Position numbers and translations under genes: made by a program. A stretch of DNA of 12,194 nucleotides from an uncultured Gardnerella sp. (GTDB lineage Bacteria; Actinomycetota; Actinomycetes; Actinomycetales; Bifidobacteriaceae), in assembly GCA_947292085.1 (NCBI GenBank), contig CAMYPN010000028.1:1-12194 (forward strand), written 5' to 3'. The notes below the pieces were generated by a model. It searched no databases, had not been told where the DNA came from, and saw nothing but the letters and a program-made list of their open reading frames with translations. Positions 1 to 7,946 of this stretch are shown piece by piece; position 1 is the stretch's first letter, and each line of letters starts with the position of its first letter.

Positions 1-956
1 ATTCTGTGTTCCGAATTGACCATTATTTAGGCAAGGAAACTGTGCAAAATTTGCTAGCTTTCCGCTTTGCTAACGCAATGTATGAGCCGATTTGGAACGC
101 AAATTACGTTGATCACGTGCAAATTACAATGGCTGAAGATATTGGCATTGGCGGAAGAGCTGGATACTACGATGGAATCGGTGCTGCTCGCGACGTGATT
201 CAGAACCATTTGCTTCAACTTATGGCTCTTACTGCTATGGAAGAGCCTGTAAGTTTCCGCGCTAGCGATTTGACTGCTGAAAAAACAAAAGTTTTATCCG
301 CAATCAGACTTCCTCAGGACTTGGCTGCTAATACTGCTCGAGGACAGTATGCAGCCGGCTGGCAAGGATCATATAAAGCTGTTGGATATTTAGAAGAACA
401 AGGTATTGATCCTAAAAGCACTACTGAAACGTACGCCGCAGTGCGACTAGATGTTGATACTCGCCGTTGGGCTGGAGTTCCGTTCTACTTGCGTACAGGC
501 AAACGTTTAGGTAAGCGCGTCACAGAAATTGCTGTTATTTTTAAGCGCGCTCCGCATTTGCCGTTTGAGTCTACTGCTGTAAGAGAACTTGGAAGTAACG
601 CTATTGTGATTCGAGTTCAGCCGGACGAGGGTGTTACTATGCGCTTTGGTGCGAAAGTTCCTGGAGGAACTGCTATGGAAGTGCGTGACGTTTCTATGGA
701 CTTTAGTTACGGACGCTCTTTTACAGAAAGTTCCCCTGAAGCTTACGAGCGATTAATTCTTGACGTGCTTCTTGGAGAGCCTCCACTGTTCCCGACTACT
801 GAAGAAGTTGATTTGAGTTGGAAAATTCTCGATCCTATTGAGGAATTCTGGAGTTCTCTTGGCACACAACCTCAACCGTACCGCGCTGGAACGTGGGGTC
901 CTGCAGAAGCTGATGCCATGCTTGCTCGCGATAATCGCCATTGGAGGCTGCCATGA
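1..956 (+). CDS. zwf: Glucose-6-phosphate 1-dehydrogenase, C-terminal part (5' end outside window)
   Basis: Oxidises glucose-6-phosphate to 6-phosphogluconolactone with NADP+, the first step of the oxidative pentose phosphate branch; cytosolic. The visible frame runs from base 3 to the TGA at 954-956, about 317 residues of a protein normally near 500, so roughly the N-terminal Rossmann third is missing. The window opens directly on the family active-site signature RIDHYLGKE, which holds the catalytic His and substrate-binding Lys. Further family landmarks are the GRAGYYDGIGAARD segment followed by QNHLLQ, and VPFYLRTGKRL with GKRVTEIAVIFK in the C-terminal beta domain. The GTG at base 6 is an internal Val codon, not a start, because it lies inside the signature region. 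The stop overlaps the opcA start, implying translational coupling. Confidence 0.97.
   Translation, partial: SVFRIDHYLGKETVQNLLAFRFANAMYEPIWNANYVDHVQITMAEDIGIGGRAGYYDGIGAARDVIQNHLLQLMALTAMEEPVSFRASDLTAEKTKVLSAIRLPQDLAANTARGQYAAGWQGSYKAVGYLEEQGIDPKSTTETYAAVRLDVDTRRWAGVPFYLRTGKRLGKRVTEIAVIFKRAPHLPFESTAVRELGSNAIVIRVQPDEGVTMRFGAKVPGGTAMEVRDVSMDFSYGRSFTESSPEAYERLILDVLLGEPPLFPTTEEVDLSWKILDPIEEFWSSLGTQPQPYRAGTWGPAEADAMLARDNRHWRLP
943..947 (+). promoter_or_regulatory. Ribosome binding site deciding the opcA start
   Basis: GGAGG lies 5 bases before the ATG at 953, inside the last codons of zwf. It selects ATG 953 over the in-frame TTG at 941, which sits upstream of this site. Confidence 0.75.
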
Positions 957-1894
957 TTATCAATCTTTCTGATACTAATACCAGCAAAATTGCAGCTAAA
1001 ATCGACGAGTTGCACGAAGAGCGTGGTGAATCTGCTACTGGCCGCGTGCTTACTTTACTTATCGATACGACTTTTAAAGAGTTAGAACATGCGCTTGAAG
1101 CTGCGAATAATGCAAGCCGCGAGCATCCGTGCCGAGTTATTGCCATGGTTCGTGACTGGTCTAGTGAACACGCAGCTGAACGTGGTGAAATCGTGCCAAA
1201 TCTTGACGCTCAAGTGCGTTTTGGTGCGGATGCTGGCGCTGGCGAAATCATTATTTTGTATCCGCATAATGGTTTAGTTCGCCACCCGGATACGCTTGTT
1301 ATTCCGCTACTTGTGCCAGATGCACCGATTGTAGCATGGTGGCCAACTGATGCTCCTGAGGATCCTGCTCACGATTTGCTTGGAGCTATGGCAAGTAGCA
1401 GAATCACTGACGCTCAGCGAGCAAGCGATACTCTTAAAACTGTACAAAACTTGCGCAAAAACTGGTCTCCTAAAGATGTTGATTTATCTTGGACGCGCTT
1501 AACTCCTTGGCGTGCACTACTTGCTTCTATGCTTGATCAGCCACCTCATTTACCTATTATTAGTGCGAAAGTTACTGGCCCTACTCACTATGTGTCTTTG
1601 CATTTGCTTGCAGCTTGGTTGAAGAGCAGTTTGCACGTACCGGTTGAAGTAGTTGAAAATCCTAATGCTCAAGCAATTACTTCCGTAACTTTAGAGCGCG
1701 AGGACGGGACATTGTCCCTTACTCGCCCTGCTGGTGGAGATCAAGCTTTGATTAGTCTTCCCTATCAGACTGCTCAGCCTATTGCGCTTCCTATACGAAC
1801 TTTGGATGATTGTTTGAGTGAAGAGTTGCGTAGAATTGATCCCGACGAGATTTATGCACAACTTGTACTAGATAATCCAACCGAAAATTCGTGA
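953..1894 (+). CDS. opcA: Glucose-6-phosphate dehydrogenase assembly protein OpcA
   Basis: OpcA is a non-enzymatic partner that promotes assembly or activity of G6PD; in actinobacteria it is encoded directly after zwf, as here. The product is 313 residues if it starts at ATG 953. The N-terminus MIINLSDTNTSKIAAKIDEL followed by GRVLTLLIDT matches the actinobacterial family start (the mycobacterial protein begins with a comparable MIV-LPDTTT stretch as I recall it). Other family-like segments are HPCRVIAMVRDW near residues 57-68, the acidic-aromatic PIVAWWPTDAPEDPAHDLLG near 125-144, and LSWTRLTPWRALLASMLDQ near 180-198. The ATGA overlap with zwf and the internal ribosome site argue for coupled translation and stoichiometric expression. 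A 12-bp tandem duplication covers the stop codon. No membrane segments or catalytic motifs are visible. Confidence 0.93.
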   Translation: MIINLSDTNTSKIAAKIDELHEERGESATGRVLTLLIDTTFKELEHALEAANNASREHPCRVIAMVRDWSSEHAAERGEIVPNLDAQVRFGADAGAGEIIILYPHNGLVRHPDTLVIPLLVPDAPIVAWWPTDAPEDPAHDLLGAMASSRITDAQRASDTLKTVQNLRKNWSPKDVDLSWTRLTPWRALLASMLDQPPHLPIISAKVTGPTHYVSLHLLAAWLKSSLHVPVEVVENPNAQAITSVTLEREDGTLSLTRPAGGDQALISLPYQTAQPIALPIRTLDDCLSEELRRIDPDEIYAQLVLDNPTENS

Positions 1895-1914
1895 AACATT
1901 ACGTGAAACATTAC
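1891..1914 (+). repeat. 12-bp perfect tandem duplication over the opcA stop
   Basis: Two head-to-tail copies of GTGAAACATTAC occupy 1891-1902 and 1903-1914. The first copy contains the opcA TGA (1892-1894). It looks like a slippage duplication; no function is evident. Confidence 0.8.
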
Positions 1915-1999
1915 ATAAGTAAAGTAATACGTAAATGAAACACTAGGAAACTAAAGCGAAATTAAAAGTAGCGAAAAAATCGTTTAAAAATAAGAAATT

Positions 2000-2004
2000 G
2001 AGGA
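2000..2004 (+). promoter_or_regulatory. Ribosome binding site deciding the pgl start
   Basis: GAGGA is one base from the ATG at 2006 but 7 bases from the in-frame ATG at 2012. The spacing favours 2012 as the true initiation codon. Confidence 0.6.
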
Positions 2005-2011
2005 AATGAAT

Positions 2012-2836
2012 ATGGTAGATAATGAAGTCACCTTTGCGCATAACTCTGTAGTTTACGGCTATGATAATCGAGATGTACTGGCAGCTGTTGCAGCACAACG
2101 CTTGGTGACTCTTATTATGGAATCACAGAATGATGTGCGAAATCTGAATAAGCCATTTCATTTATTACTTACTGGCGGCACTGACTCTATTAGAATGTTC
2201 CAGATGCTTGCTAGTAACCCACTTTTGCCAGCAATTAATTGGAATTTAGTACATATTTGGTGGGGCGACGAACGATTTGTCTCATATGACAGCGATGAGC
2301 GTAACGCAAGAAAAGCTCGTGAAATTCTTCTTGATATGCTTACTTCCAACAAAGTTTTGCCTGAATCACATGTTCACGAAATGCCAGCTGACGATAGAAG
2401 TGTTGATGAAGTAGTTAACGCAAGTGATGTTGAAAATGCTGCTCTTCTTGATGAAGCAGCACGCGAGTATGAGGAAGAAATTACGGGGCTGCTTGGAAAG
2501 GAACCTGTGTTTGATTTAGCTGTACTCGGAATGGGACCTGACGCTCATATGGCTTCACTTTTCCCAGGTTTGCCGCAGGTAGAAAATCGAAATCGTTTAG
2601 TTCTTGGCGTGAATCACTCCCCTAAGTTGCCGCCTATGCGCTTAACTCTTACCGTTCCTGTATTAGCTCACAGTCGCCGTACTTGGTTCTTAACTGCAGG
2701 AGAAGAAAAGGGAGTTGCTTTAATGAATGTACTTTCTGGTGATAATAATCCAGAATACCCTGCGTCTTTTGCAAACGGAACTGACGAAATCTGCTGGTTT
2801 ACTACAGCAGAAACTTTGCAAGCTGCAATCCAATAA
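2012..2836 (+). CDS. pgl: 6-phosphogluconolactonase
   Basis: Hydrolyses 6-phosphogluconolactone to 6-phosphogluconate, linking Zwf to Gnd; cytosolic. The product is 274 residues from ATG 2012 (276 if ATG 2006 is used), normal for the DevB/Pgl family. Family motifs are readable in order: the phosphate-binding LLLTGGTDSIR near residues 50-60 (actinobacterial TGG form rather than the SGGSTP of other bacteria), HIWWGDERFV near 84-93, LGMGPDAHMASLFPG near 173-187 with the conserved His, and RLTLTVPVL near 213-221. The gene lies 117 bases after opcA, so it may be read from the zwf promoter or from a promoter of its own in that gap; I could not pick one out. It converges on gnd, with a shared terminator between them. 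Confidence 0.95.
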   Translation: MVDNEVTFAHNSVVYGYDNRDVLAAVAAQRLVTLIMESQNDVRNLNKPFHLLLTGGTDSIRMFQMLASNPLLPAINWNLVHIWWGDERFVSYDSDERNARKAREILLDMLTSNKVLPESHVHEMPADDRSVDEVVNASDVENAALLDEAAREYEEEITGLLGKEPVFDLAVLGMGPDAHMASLFPGLPQVENRNRLVLGVNHSPKLPPMRLTLTVPVLAHSRRTWFLTAGEEKGVALMNVLSGDNNPEYPASFANGTDEICWFTTAETLQAAIQ

Positions 2837-2863
2837 TCTGCATAATATTCAGAACAATAAAAT

Positions 2864-2895
2864 ACAGGCCTCTGCATAATAATACAAAGGCCTGT
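2864..2895. terminator. Bidirectional hairpin terminator between pgl and gnd
   Basis: Perfect 8-bp inverted repeat ACAGGCCT (2864-2871) and AGGCCTGT (2888-2895) around a 16-base loop. On the minus strand the stem is followed by a T-rich ATTTTATTGTT, a fair intrinsic terminator for gnd. On the plus strand the following bases (TGGTTC, then AT-rich) are weaker, so termination of pgl is less certain. Confidence 0.65.
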
Positions 2896-2917
2896 TGGTT
2901 CTAAATATTATTTTAAT

Positions 2918-4372
2918 TTAGTCTTGCTTTACTTCTGGGCGATTAGGATCTGCCCACAAAGTGTGGAATACGCCTGGCTCGTCAATGCGACCGTAAGTGT
3001 GCGCACCGAAGAAATCGCGCTGAGCCTGAATAAGTGAAGCTGGCAAACGCTTGGAACGCAAGCCATCGTAGTATGCAAGCAAGCTGGAGAATGCTGGAAC
3101 AGGCACACCATGCTCCACTGCGCGCGCAATAACCCTACGCCACGCAGCCTGAGACTTCTCAATAGCAGCCTTAAAGTAAGGAGCAAAAAGCAAAGAAACG
3201 CTTGCTTCACCAGACTCAAAAGCCTCAGAAACGCGATTCAAGAACTGAGCGCGAATAATGCATCCACCACGCCAAATGCGAGCAACCGCAGCCTGATCAA
3301 TCTTCCAATCATGTTCAATCGCAGCAGCGGCAATCTCGTCAAAGCCCTGAGCGTAAGAAACAATCTTAGAAGCGTACAAAGCTTGGCGAATATCCTCAAT
3401 AAACGCCTTACGCTCAGCATCGTTCAAATCAAAATGCATATCTGGACCAGTCAAACCCTGATTTTCAGCAGCTTCTCGCAAAGCAACCTGGCTGGAAAGT
3501 CCGCGAGCAAACACGGCTTCAGCGATACCCGTAACTGGTATTCCGAGCGAAAGTGCAGACTGTACAGTCCAAGTACCAGTACCCTTCATGCCAGCGTGAT
3601 CCACCATCATCTCAACCAAAGGCTTACCAGTCTTAGCATCCTTCTGACGAAGCACATCAGCTGTAATTTCAATCAAATAAGAATCAAGTTCGCCCTTATT
3701 CCACTCGCTGAACACGTCCGCAATTTCGTCGGACTTCATTCCCAAACCGCGAAGCATTAAGTCGTAGCTTTCAGCGATAAGCTGCATATCTGAGTACTCG
3801 ATACCATTGTGAACCATCTTCACAAAGTGGCCAGCACCATCAGTACCAATATGCGTTACGCAAGGTTCACCTTCTGCAACAGCCGCAATCGACTTCAAAA
3901 TAGGGCCAAGAGTCTTCCAAGATTCCTCAGTGCCACCAGGCATCATCGAAGGACCGCGAAGCGCACCTTCTTCACCACCAGAAACACCGCAACCAACGTA
4001 ATGAAGTCCACGCGCGCGGATGTCGCGCTCTCTGCGAATCGTATCTTCAAAGTAAGAGTTTCCACCGTCGACAATAATGTCTCCCGGCTCCATAGCATTT
4101 GCAAGCTCTTCAATAACAGCATCAGTAGGAGCGCCAGCTTTTACCATGATGATTGCAGTGCGAGGACGCTTCAGAGAAGCAACGAATTCTTCGACAGTTT
4201 TAGCCGGCACAAAAGCACCTTCGCTACCGTGCTCATTCATCAAAGTTTCAGTGCGTGAATAATGACGATTGTAAACAGCAACTGTATTGCCGTGATGCGC
4301 AAGATTACGCGCTAAATTCGACCCCATAGCCGCCAAACCAACAACGCCAATATTTGCCTGGGCTTCCGTCAT
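2918..4372 (-). CDS. gnd: 6-phosphogluconate dehydrogenase, decarboxylating
   Basis: Oxidatively decarboxylates 6-phosphogluconate to ribulose-5-phosphate, making NADPH; cytosolic. The full-length product is 484 residues, the usual size of the long-chain family. The N-terminal Rossmann fold shows GVVGLAAMGSNLARN (residues 9-23) and an NADP-type YNRHYSRTE loop near 34-42. VDGGNSYFEDTIRRE and GVSGGEEGALRGPSMMPGG form the substrate site, HFVKMVHNGIEYSDMQ carries the catalytic Lys, and the helical domain holds the family signature DHAGMKGTGTW. The C-terminal tail HTYGRIDEPGVFHTLW is intact. AGAGG (minus strand, 4380-4384) lies 7 bases before the ATG, supporting this start. It is transcribed divergently from nrdHIEF and convergently with pgl. 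Confidence 0.97.
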   Translation of the reverse strand: MTEAQANIGVVGLAAMGSNLARNLAHHGNTVAVYNRHYSRTETLMNEHGSEGAFVPAKTVEEFVASLKRPRTAIIMVKAGAPTDAVIEELANAMEPGDIIVDGGNSYFEDTIRRERDIRARGLHYVGCGVSGGEEGALRGPSMMPGGTEESWKTLGPILKSIAAVAEGEPCVTHIGTDGAGHFVKMVHNGIEYSDMQLIAESYDLMLRGLGMKSDEIADVFSEWNKGELDSYLIEITADVLRQKDAKTGKPLVEMMVDHAGMKGTGTWTVQSALSLGIPVTGIAEAVFARGLSSQVALREAAENQGLTGPDMHFDLNDAERKAFIEDIRQALYASKIVSYAQGFDEIAAAAIEHDWKIDQAAVARIWRGGCIIRAQFLNRVSEAFESGEASVSLLFAPYFKAAIEKSQAAWRRVIARAVEHGVPVPAFSSLLAYYDGLRSKRLPASLIQAQRDFFGAHTYGRIDEPGVFHTLWADPNRPEVKQD

Positions 4373-4666
4373 AATGACACCTCTTATCTTTTATCTTGTT
4401 ATATTTGCACGCACGCTTTGCGTACTCAAGCAATCTGCATTAAATATAAAATGCACAATTTTTACTTAGCGTTACGCCCCTTCAAGAAACGCACTTTTTA
4501 ATTTTATCTACCTATATGCACAAGGAAGTATATTGCGAAGATATGTGAAAATTCTTAATAAATTTTGTGATATAAATTACATTTTCATACAGCATAAATA
4601 TCATCCAAAATCTTTTTATCAGCACGACACGCTTACAAACACGCTATTTTTAGATATTTTAAACAA

Positions 4667-4682
4667 TAACTATATGTAGTGT
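4667..4682 (+). promoter_or_regulatory. NrdR box 1 (upstream)
   Basis: TAACTATATGTAGTGT closely follows the known NrdR consensus ACACTATATATAGTGT, with its core CTATATGTAGTGT differing at one position. NrdR is the ATP/dATP-sensing repressor of ribonucleotide reductase operons and typically binds paired boxes separated by whole helical turns. The regulator gene itself is not in the window. Confidence 0.75.
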
Positions 4683-4698
4683 TTGCATAATCGACACA

Positions 4699-4714
4699 CC
4701 ACTATAAATAGTGC
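4699..4714 (+). promoter_or_regulatory. NrdR box 2, overlapping a likely -10 element
   Basis: CCACTATAAATAGTGC is a near-perfect palindrome matching the NrdR consensus in its core. It starts 32 bp after box 1, about three helical turns, the classic paired geometry. It contains TATAAA (4703-4708), a candidate -10 element, and TTGCAT at 4683-4688 is a possible -35, although the 14-base spacing is short. Repressor binding here would cover the promoter. Confidence 0.78.
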
Positions 4715-4783
4715 TTATTCGGAGTAAGCTAACTATTTGGCTTTTGTCGATACAACAAGGAATTACAGAAATTCCCCATCACC

Positions 4784-4790
4784 AGAGGAG
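4784..4790 (+). promoter_or_regulatory. Ribosome binding site of nrdH
   Basis: AGAGGAG lies 6 bases before ATG 4797 and fixes that codon as the start. The upstream in-frame TTG at 4737 would add 20 residues absent from the NrdH family. Confidence 0.8.
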
Positions 4791-4796
4791 ATTGAA

Positions 4797-5057
4797 ATGA
4801 CTATTACAGTGTTTACTAAACCTCATTGCCCGCAGTGTGATGCCACTAAGCGACAGTTCACAAAACTTGGCGTGAACTTCGAAACTGTAGATTTGTCAAA
4901 AAGCCCTGAATCACTCGAACAGTTACGAAATGCAGGTTACCGTCAAGCGCCTGTAGTAATTGCTCCAGACGCATCCTGGAGTGGGTACCGTCCAGATTTA
5001 ATTGCGCAAATTGCGGATAAACTCGGATCTTCCGCAGAAACAGCAAAAGAAGCATAA
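4797..5057 (+). CDS. nrdH: NrdH-redoxin, electron donor to ribonucleotide reductase
   Basis: Small glutaredoxin-like protein with thioredoxin-like specificity that passes electrons from NADPH and thioredoxin reductase to the disulfide of NrdE; cytosolic. It has 86 residues, typical for the family. The thioredoxin fold starts with ITVFTKPHC, and the redox motif is CPQC (residues 11-14). The C-terminal half has the NrdH hallmarks QAPVV (cis-proline) and WSGYRPD, which distinguish it from glutaredoxins. The CxxC has Pro at the second position, as in glutaredoxins (CPYC), where many NrdH proteins have CVQC or CMQC. It is first in the operon and 2 bases from nrdI, so translation of the two is probably coupled. 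Confidence 0.96.
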   Translation: MTITVFTKPHCPQCDATKRQFTKLGVNFETVDLSKSPESLEQLRNAGYRQAPVVIAPDASWSGYRPDLIAQIADKLGSSAETAKEA

Positions 5058-5059
5058 AA

Positions 5060-5560
5060 ATGTGTGATCAAGAAAATATGTCACAACCAAGCGAGCCAGA
5101 AGCGCGCGCACAAGGCGAATCAATCGGAGCTGTAGTCTATTTTTCTTCCGTCTCCGAAAACACACTACGATTCGTAAAAAATTGCGATTTTCCAAGCAAC
5201 AATGTGAACGTATATCGCATACCGCTTCGACCAAAAGAGCCAGAATTGCACGTTCGCGAACCATACGTTTTAATCGTGCCAACTTACGGCGGCGGAAACA
5301 TTAAGAAAGCGATACCGATTCAAGTGCGCAAATTCTTAAATAATCGCGAAAATCGTTCGTTTATTCGCGGAGTAATTTCTTCCGGAAATACGAATTTTGG
5401 AGAAGCATATTGCGCTGCAGGCGGTCAAATTGCAGGAAAGTGCGGCATCCCAAATATGTACTCGTTTGAGCTCACGGGAACTCAAGAAGATATAGAAAAA
5501 GTAGCGCAAGGCATACCGAGATTTTTAAGGCAATTAAAAGAAACAGAAGAAACGAAATAA
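5060..5560 (+). CDS. nrdI: NrdI, flavodoxin-like ribonucleotide reductase activating protein
   Basis: FMN protein that supplies the oxidant (superoxide or peroxide from O2) needed to activate NrdF; cytosolic. It has 166 residues. The flavodoxin-like fold is marked by VVYFSSVSENTLRFV near residues 25-39 (FMN phosphate loop), VLIVPTYGGGNIKKAIP near 71-87, GVISSGNTNFGEAYCAAG near 104-121 and CGIPNMYSFELTGT near 128-141. The first ~20 residues (acidic, polar) precede the conserved fold; ATG 5078 is an alternative start, and neither has a strong ribosome site. I kept ATG 5060 because its 2-base gap from the nrdH stop allows coupling. In class Ib it activates a dimanganese centre; given the NrdF downstream, its likely role here is oxidation of the radical-site tyrosine. 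Confidence 0.95.
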   Translation: MCDQENMSQPSEPEARAQGESIGAVVYFSSVSENTLRFVKNCDFPSNNVNVYRIPLRPKEPELHVREPYVLIVPTYGGGNIKKAIPIQVRKFLNNRENRSFIRGVISSGNTNFGEAYCAAGGQIAGKCGIPNMYSFELTGTQEDIEKVAQGIPRFLRQLKETEETK

Positions 5561-5636
5561 ACAAAAAGCACATAAGCAACAAAAACAACCAGCGTTTGAA
5601 AAGCAAAAATAACGCACGAGGAAAGGAATAAACACC

Positions 5637-7865
5637 ATGAACAGCACGGATCCGATGAGCGAATCTACTGCGCTTAATCTTGATCACACTGACGACGCTA
5701 GCACTGCTAGCAGCAGCACAACTGCCGAGCGTATTCGCAACAGCCGCGACTACCACGTTCTTAACGCCATGCTCGGTCTTTTCGACCCAGAAAAAGGCAT
5801 TCAGTTTGATAAAGATCAGGAAGCAGAAAAGCTTTACGTTTCGGGTTACGTGCAAGAGCACAGCATGAAGTTTGCTTCCACTCGCGAGCGCTTGAACTAT
5901 TTGATTGACAACTACTATTACAACGGAAACGTGTTCGGAAAGTACAGCGGCGAGTTTCTCGATAAGTTCTACAATCACGCTGAAGCTGCTCACCACACTT
6001 TTGGTACATTCTTGGGTGCTTTTAAGTTCTACACTTCTTACGCTTTAAAGACTTTCGACGGCAAGCAGTATTTGGAAAACTTCGCTCAGCGCGCAGCTGC
6101 AGTCGCTTTGGAACTCGCAGACGGCGACGAAAAAGCAGCGCTCAACTATTTGGACGAAATGCTCGCAGGCCGCTTCCAGCCAGCAACCCCAACGTTCTTG
6201 AATCTTGGTAAAGCTCAGCGCGGAGAGGCTGTGAGCTGCTTCCTCGTGCGTTTGGAAGATAACATGGAGTCTATTGCGCGCGGAATTAATTCTGCTTTGC
6301 AGCTTTCTAAGCGCGGCGGCGGCGTGGCTCTTTTGCTTACGAATTTGCGCGAGCTTGGCGCTCCTATTAAGCGCATCGAGAATCAGTCGAGTGGCGTTGT
6401 GCCTGTTATGAAGCTTTTGGAAGATTCATTCTCTTACGCTAATCAGCTTGGCGCTCGTCAGGGCGCTGGTGCCGTGTATATTAGCGCTCACCACCCAGAT
6501 ATTATGCGTTTCCTTGACACTAAGCGCGAGAACGCGGACGAGAAGATTCGTATTAAGTCGCTTTCTTTGGGCGTTGTGATTCCAGATATTACTTTCGAGC
6601 TTGCTAAGCGTAAGGAAAAGATGGCTTTGTTTAGCCCTTACGACGTTGAGCGTGAGTATGGCAAACCTTTTGCAGATATTTCTGTTACCGAACATTACGA
6701 TGAGATGGTTGCAAATCCTCGCATTCACAAGAAGTACATCGACGCTCGCGAATTCTTTATGACTCTTGCAGAGATTCAGTTTGAATCCGGCTACCCTTAC
6801 ATTTTGTTTGAAGATACTGTGAATCGCACGAATCCTATTGAGGGTCGCATTACTATGAGCAACTTGTGCTCCGAGATTTTGCAAACTCAAGAAGCAAGCA
6901 CTTATAACGCCGACTTGTCTTATAGTCACGTTGGTCGTGATATTTCTTGCAATCTTGGCTCTCTTAATATTGCTAAGGCAATGGATGGTAACTTAGGCGC
7001 AAGCGTTGATTTGGCTGTGCGCGCTCTCACTTCTGTCTCCGAGCACACTTCTATTGATTCCGTACCTTCGATTCGTCGCGGTAACGAAGAAGGCCACGCT
7101 ATTGGCTTGGGTCAAATGAATTTGCACGGTTTCCTTGCTCGCGAGCACATGCAGTACGGAAGCGAGGAAGCTCTTGACTTTACAGACATGTACTTTATGA
7201 CGGTTGCTTACCACGCTTATAAGGCTTCTCACGCTTTGGCTGTAGAGCGCGGCCACGCTTTTGCAAGCTTTAAGACTAGCGCTTACGCTAAGCCTGCAGG
7301 AAAAGGCAACTACTTCGATAAGTACACTGATGGCAGACGATTGCTTGAACCTAAAACTCAAAAGGTTCGCGATTTATTTGCTCGTTTCAACGTTGCGATT
7401 CCAACTGTTTCTGACTGGGAGCAGTTGCGCGATGAGATTTTGCGCGACGGCATTTACAACGAGTATTTGCAAGCTGTCCCTCCAACTGGCTCAATCTCGT
7501 ACATCAACCATTCCACGAGTTCGATTCACCCGATTGCTTCTCGTATTGAGATTCGCAAAGAGGGCAAAGTTGGTCGCGTCTACTACCCTGCAGCTTACAT
7601 GACGAACGACAATATGCAGTACTTTAAGGACGCTTACGAGATTGGTTGGAAGGCGATTATTGACACTTACGCTGAAGCAACTCAGCATGTGGATCAGGGA
7701 TTGTCTCTTACTTTGTTCTTCCCAGACACTACTACTACTCGCGATTTGAACAAGGCTCAGATTTACGCGTGGCGTAAGGGAATTAAGACTCTTTACTACA
7801 TTCGTATTCGTCAGAAGGCTTTGGAAGGTACGGAAATCGAGGGTTGCGTAAGCTGCACGCTGTAA
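5637..7865 (+). CDS. nrdE: Ribonucleoside-diphosphate reductase alpha (catalytic) subunit NrdE
   Basis: Reduces ribonucleoside diphosphates to deoxyribonucleotides; partners with NrdF and is re-reduced by NrdH. It has 742 residues. GAGG and AAAGGA (5618-5627) precede ATG 5637 at good spacing. No N-terminal ATP-cone is present, as usual for class Ib-type alpha subunits, so dATP activity inhibition at that site is not expected. Active-site residues are complete: Cys201 in AVSCFL (redox pair), Asn409/Cys411/Glu413 in NLCSEI (Cys411 thiyl radical), Cys438 in [11 protein letters not shown] (second redox Cys), Tyr720-Tyr721 in LYYIRIR (radical transfer), and C-terminal Cys737/Cys740 in GCVSCTL (disulfide shuttle). 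The first ~35 residues are Ser/Thr/Asp-rich and outside the usual family alignment. It lies 76 bases after nrdI and 81 before nrdF. Confidence 0.98.
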   Translation: MNSTDPMSESTALNLDHTDDASTASSSTTAERIRNSRDYHVLNAMLGLFDPEKGIQFDKDQEAEKLYVSGYVQEHSMKFASTRERLNYLIDNYYYNGNVFGKYSGEFLDKFYNHAEAAHHTFGTFLGAFKFYTSYALKTFDGKQYLENFAQRAAAVALELADGDEKAALNYLDEMLAGRFQPATPTFLNLGKAQRGEAVSCFLVRLEDNMESIARGINSALQLSKRGGGVALLLTNLRELGAPIKRIENQSSGVVPVMKLLEDSFSYANQLGARQGAGAVYISAHHPDIMRFLDTKRENADEKIRIKSLSLGVVIPDITFELAKRKEKMALFSPYDVEREYGKPFADISVTEHYDEMVANPRIHKKYIDAREFFMTLAEIQFESGYPYILFEDTVNRTNPIEGRITMSNLCSEILQTQEASTYNADLSYSHVGRDISCNLGSLNIAKAMDGNLGASVDLAVRALTSVSEHTSIDSVPSIRRGNEEGHAIGLGQMNLHGFLAREHMQYGSEEALDFTDMYFMTVAYHAYKASHALAVERGHAFASFKTSAYAKPAGKGNYFDKYTDGRRLLEPKTQKVRDLFARFNVAIPTVSDWEQLRDEILRDGIYNEYLQAVPPTGSISYINHSTSSIHPIASRIEIRKEGKVGRVYYPAAYMTNDNMQYFKDAYEIGWKAIIDTYAEATQHVDQGLSLTLFFPDTTTTRDLNKAQIYAWRKGIKTLYYIRIRQKALEGTEIEGCVSCTL

Positions 7866-7946
7866 ACCTTATGGTTGCAAATCTTCCACAAATTAAATCA
7901 GAAACTTAAAAATTTATAAAACGTAAACACAAGATCAGGAGTAATT

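Larger units (their letters stand above)
4373..4796. other. Divergent intergenic region gnd / nrdH
   Basis: These 424 bases are AT-rich and contain no credible gene. The right end carries the two NrdR-like boxes and the nrdH ribosome binding site described separately. The left end should hold the gnd promoter, but I cannot single out a convincing -35/-10 pair there. An open frame from TTG 4737 runs into nrdH, but it is better read as leader. Nothing else structured was seen in about 4450-4650. Confidence 0.7.

Noticed and set aside
3110..3760. A 216-codon open frame on the plus strand opposite gnd
   Set aside because: It lies fully inside gnd on the other strand, has no ribosome site or recognisable motif, and its composition is that of an antisense shadow of a conserved gene.
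4373..4500. A riboswitch in the gnd leader
   Set aside because: Only a weak 5-bp inverted repeat is visible and no known riboswitch core could be recognised.
4737..4796. Longer nrdH starting at TTG 4737
   Set aside because: It would add 20 residues absent from the NrdH family, while AGAGGAG at ideal spacing marks ATG 4797.
5472..5996. A 174-codon minus-strand frame spanning the nrdI end and nrdE start
   Set aside because: Its hydrophobic Leu/Val/Phe-rich product mirrors the reverse complement of Lys/Glu/Asn-rich coding sequence; it overlaps two clear genes and has no start signal.
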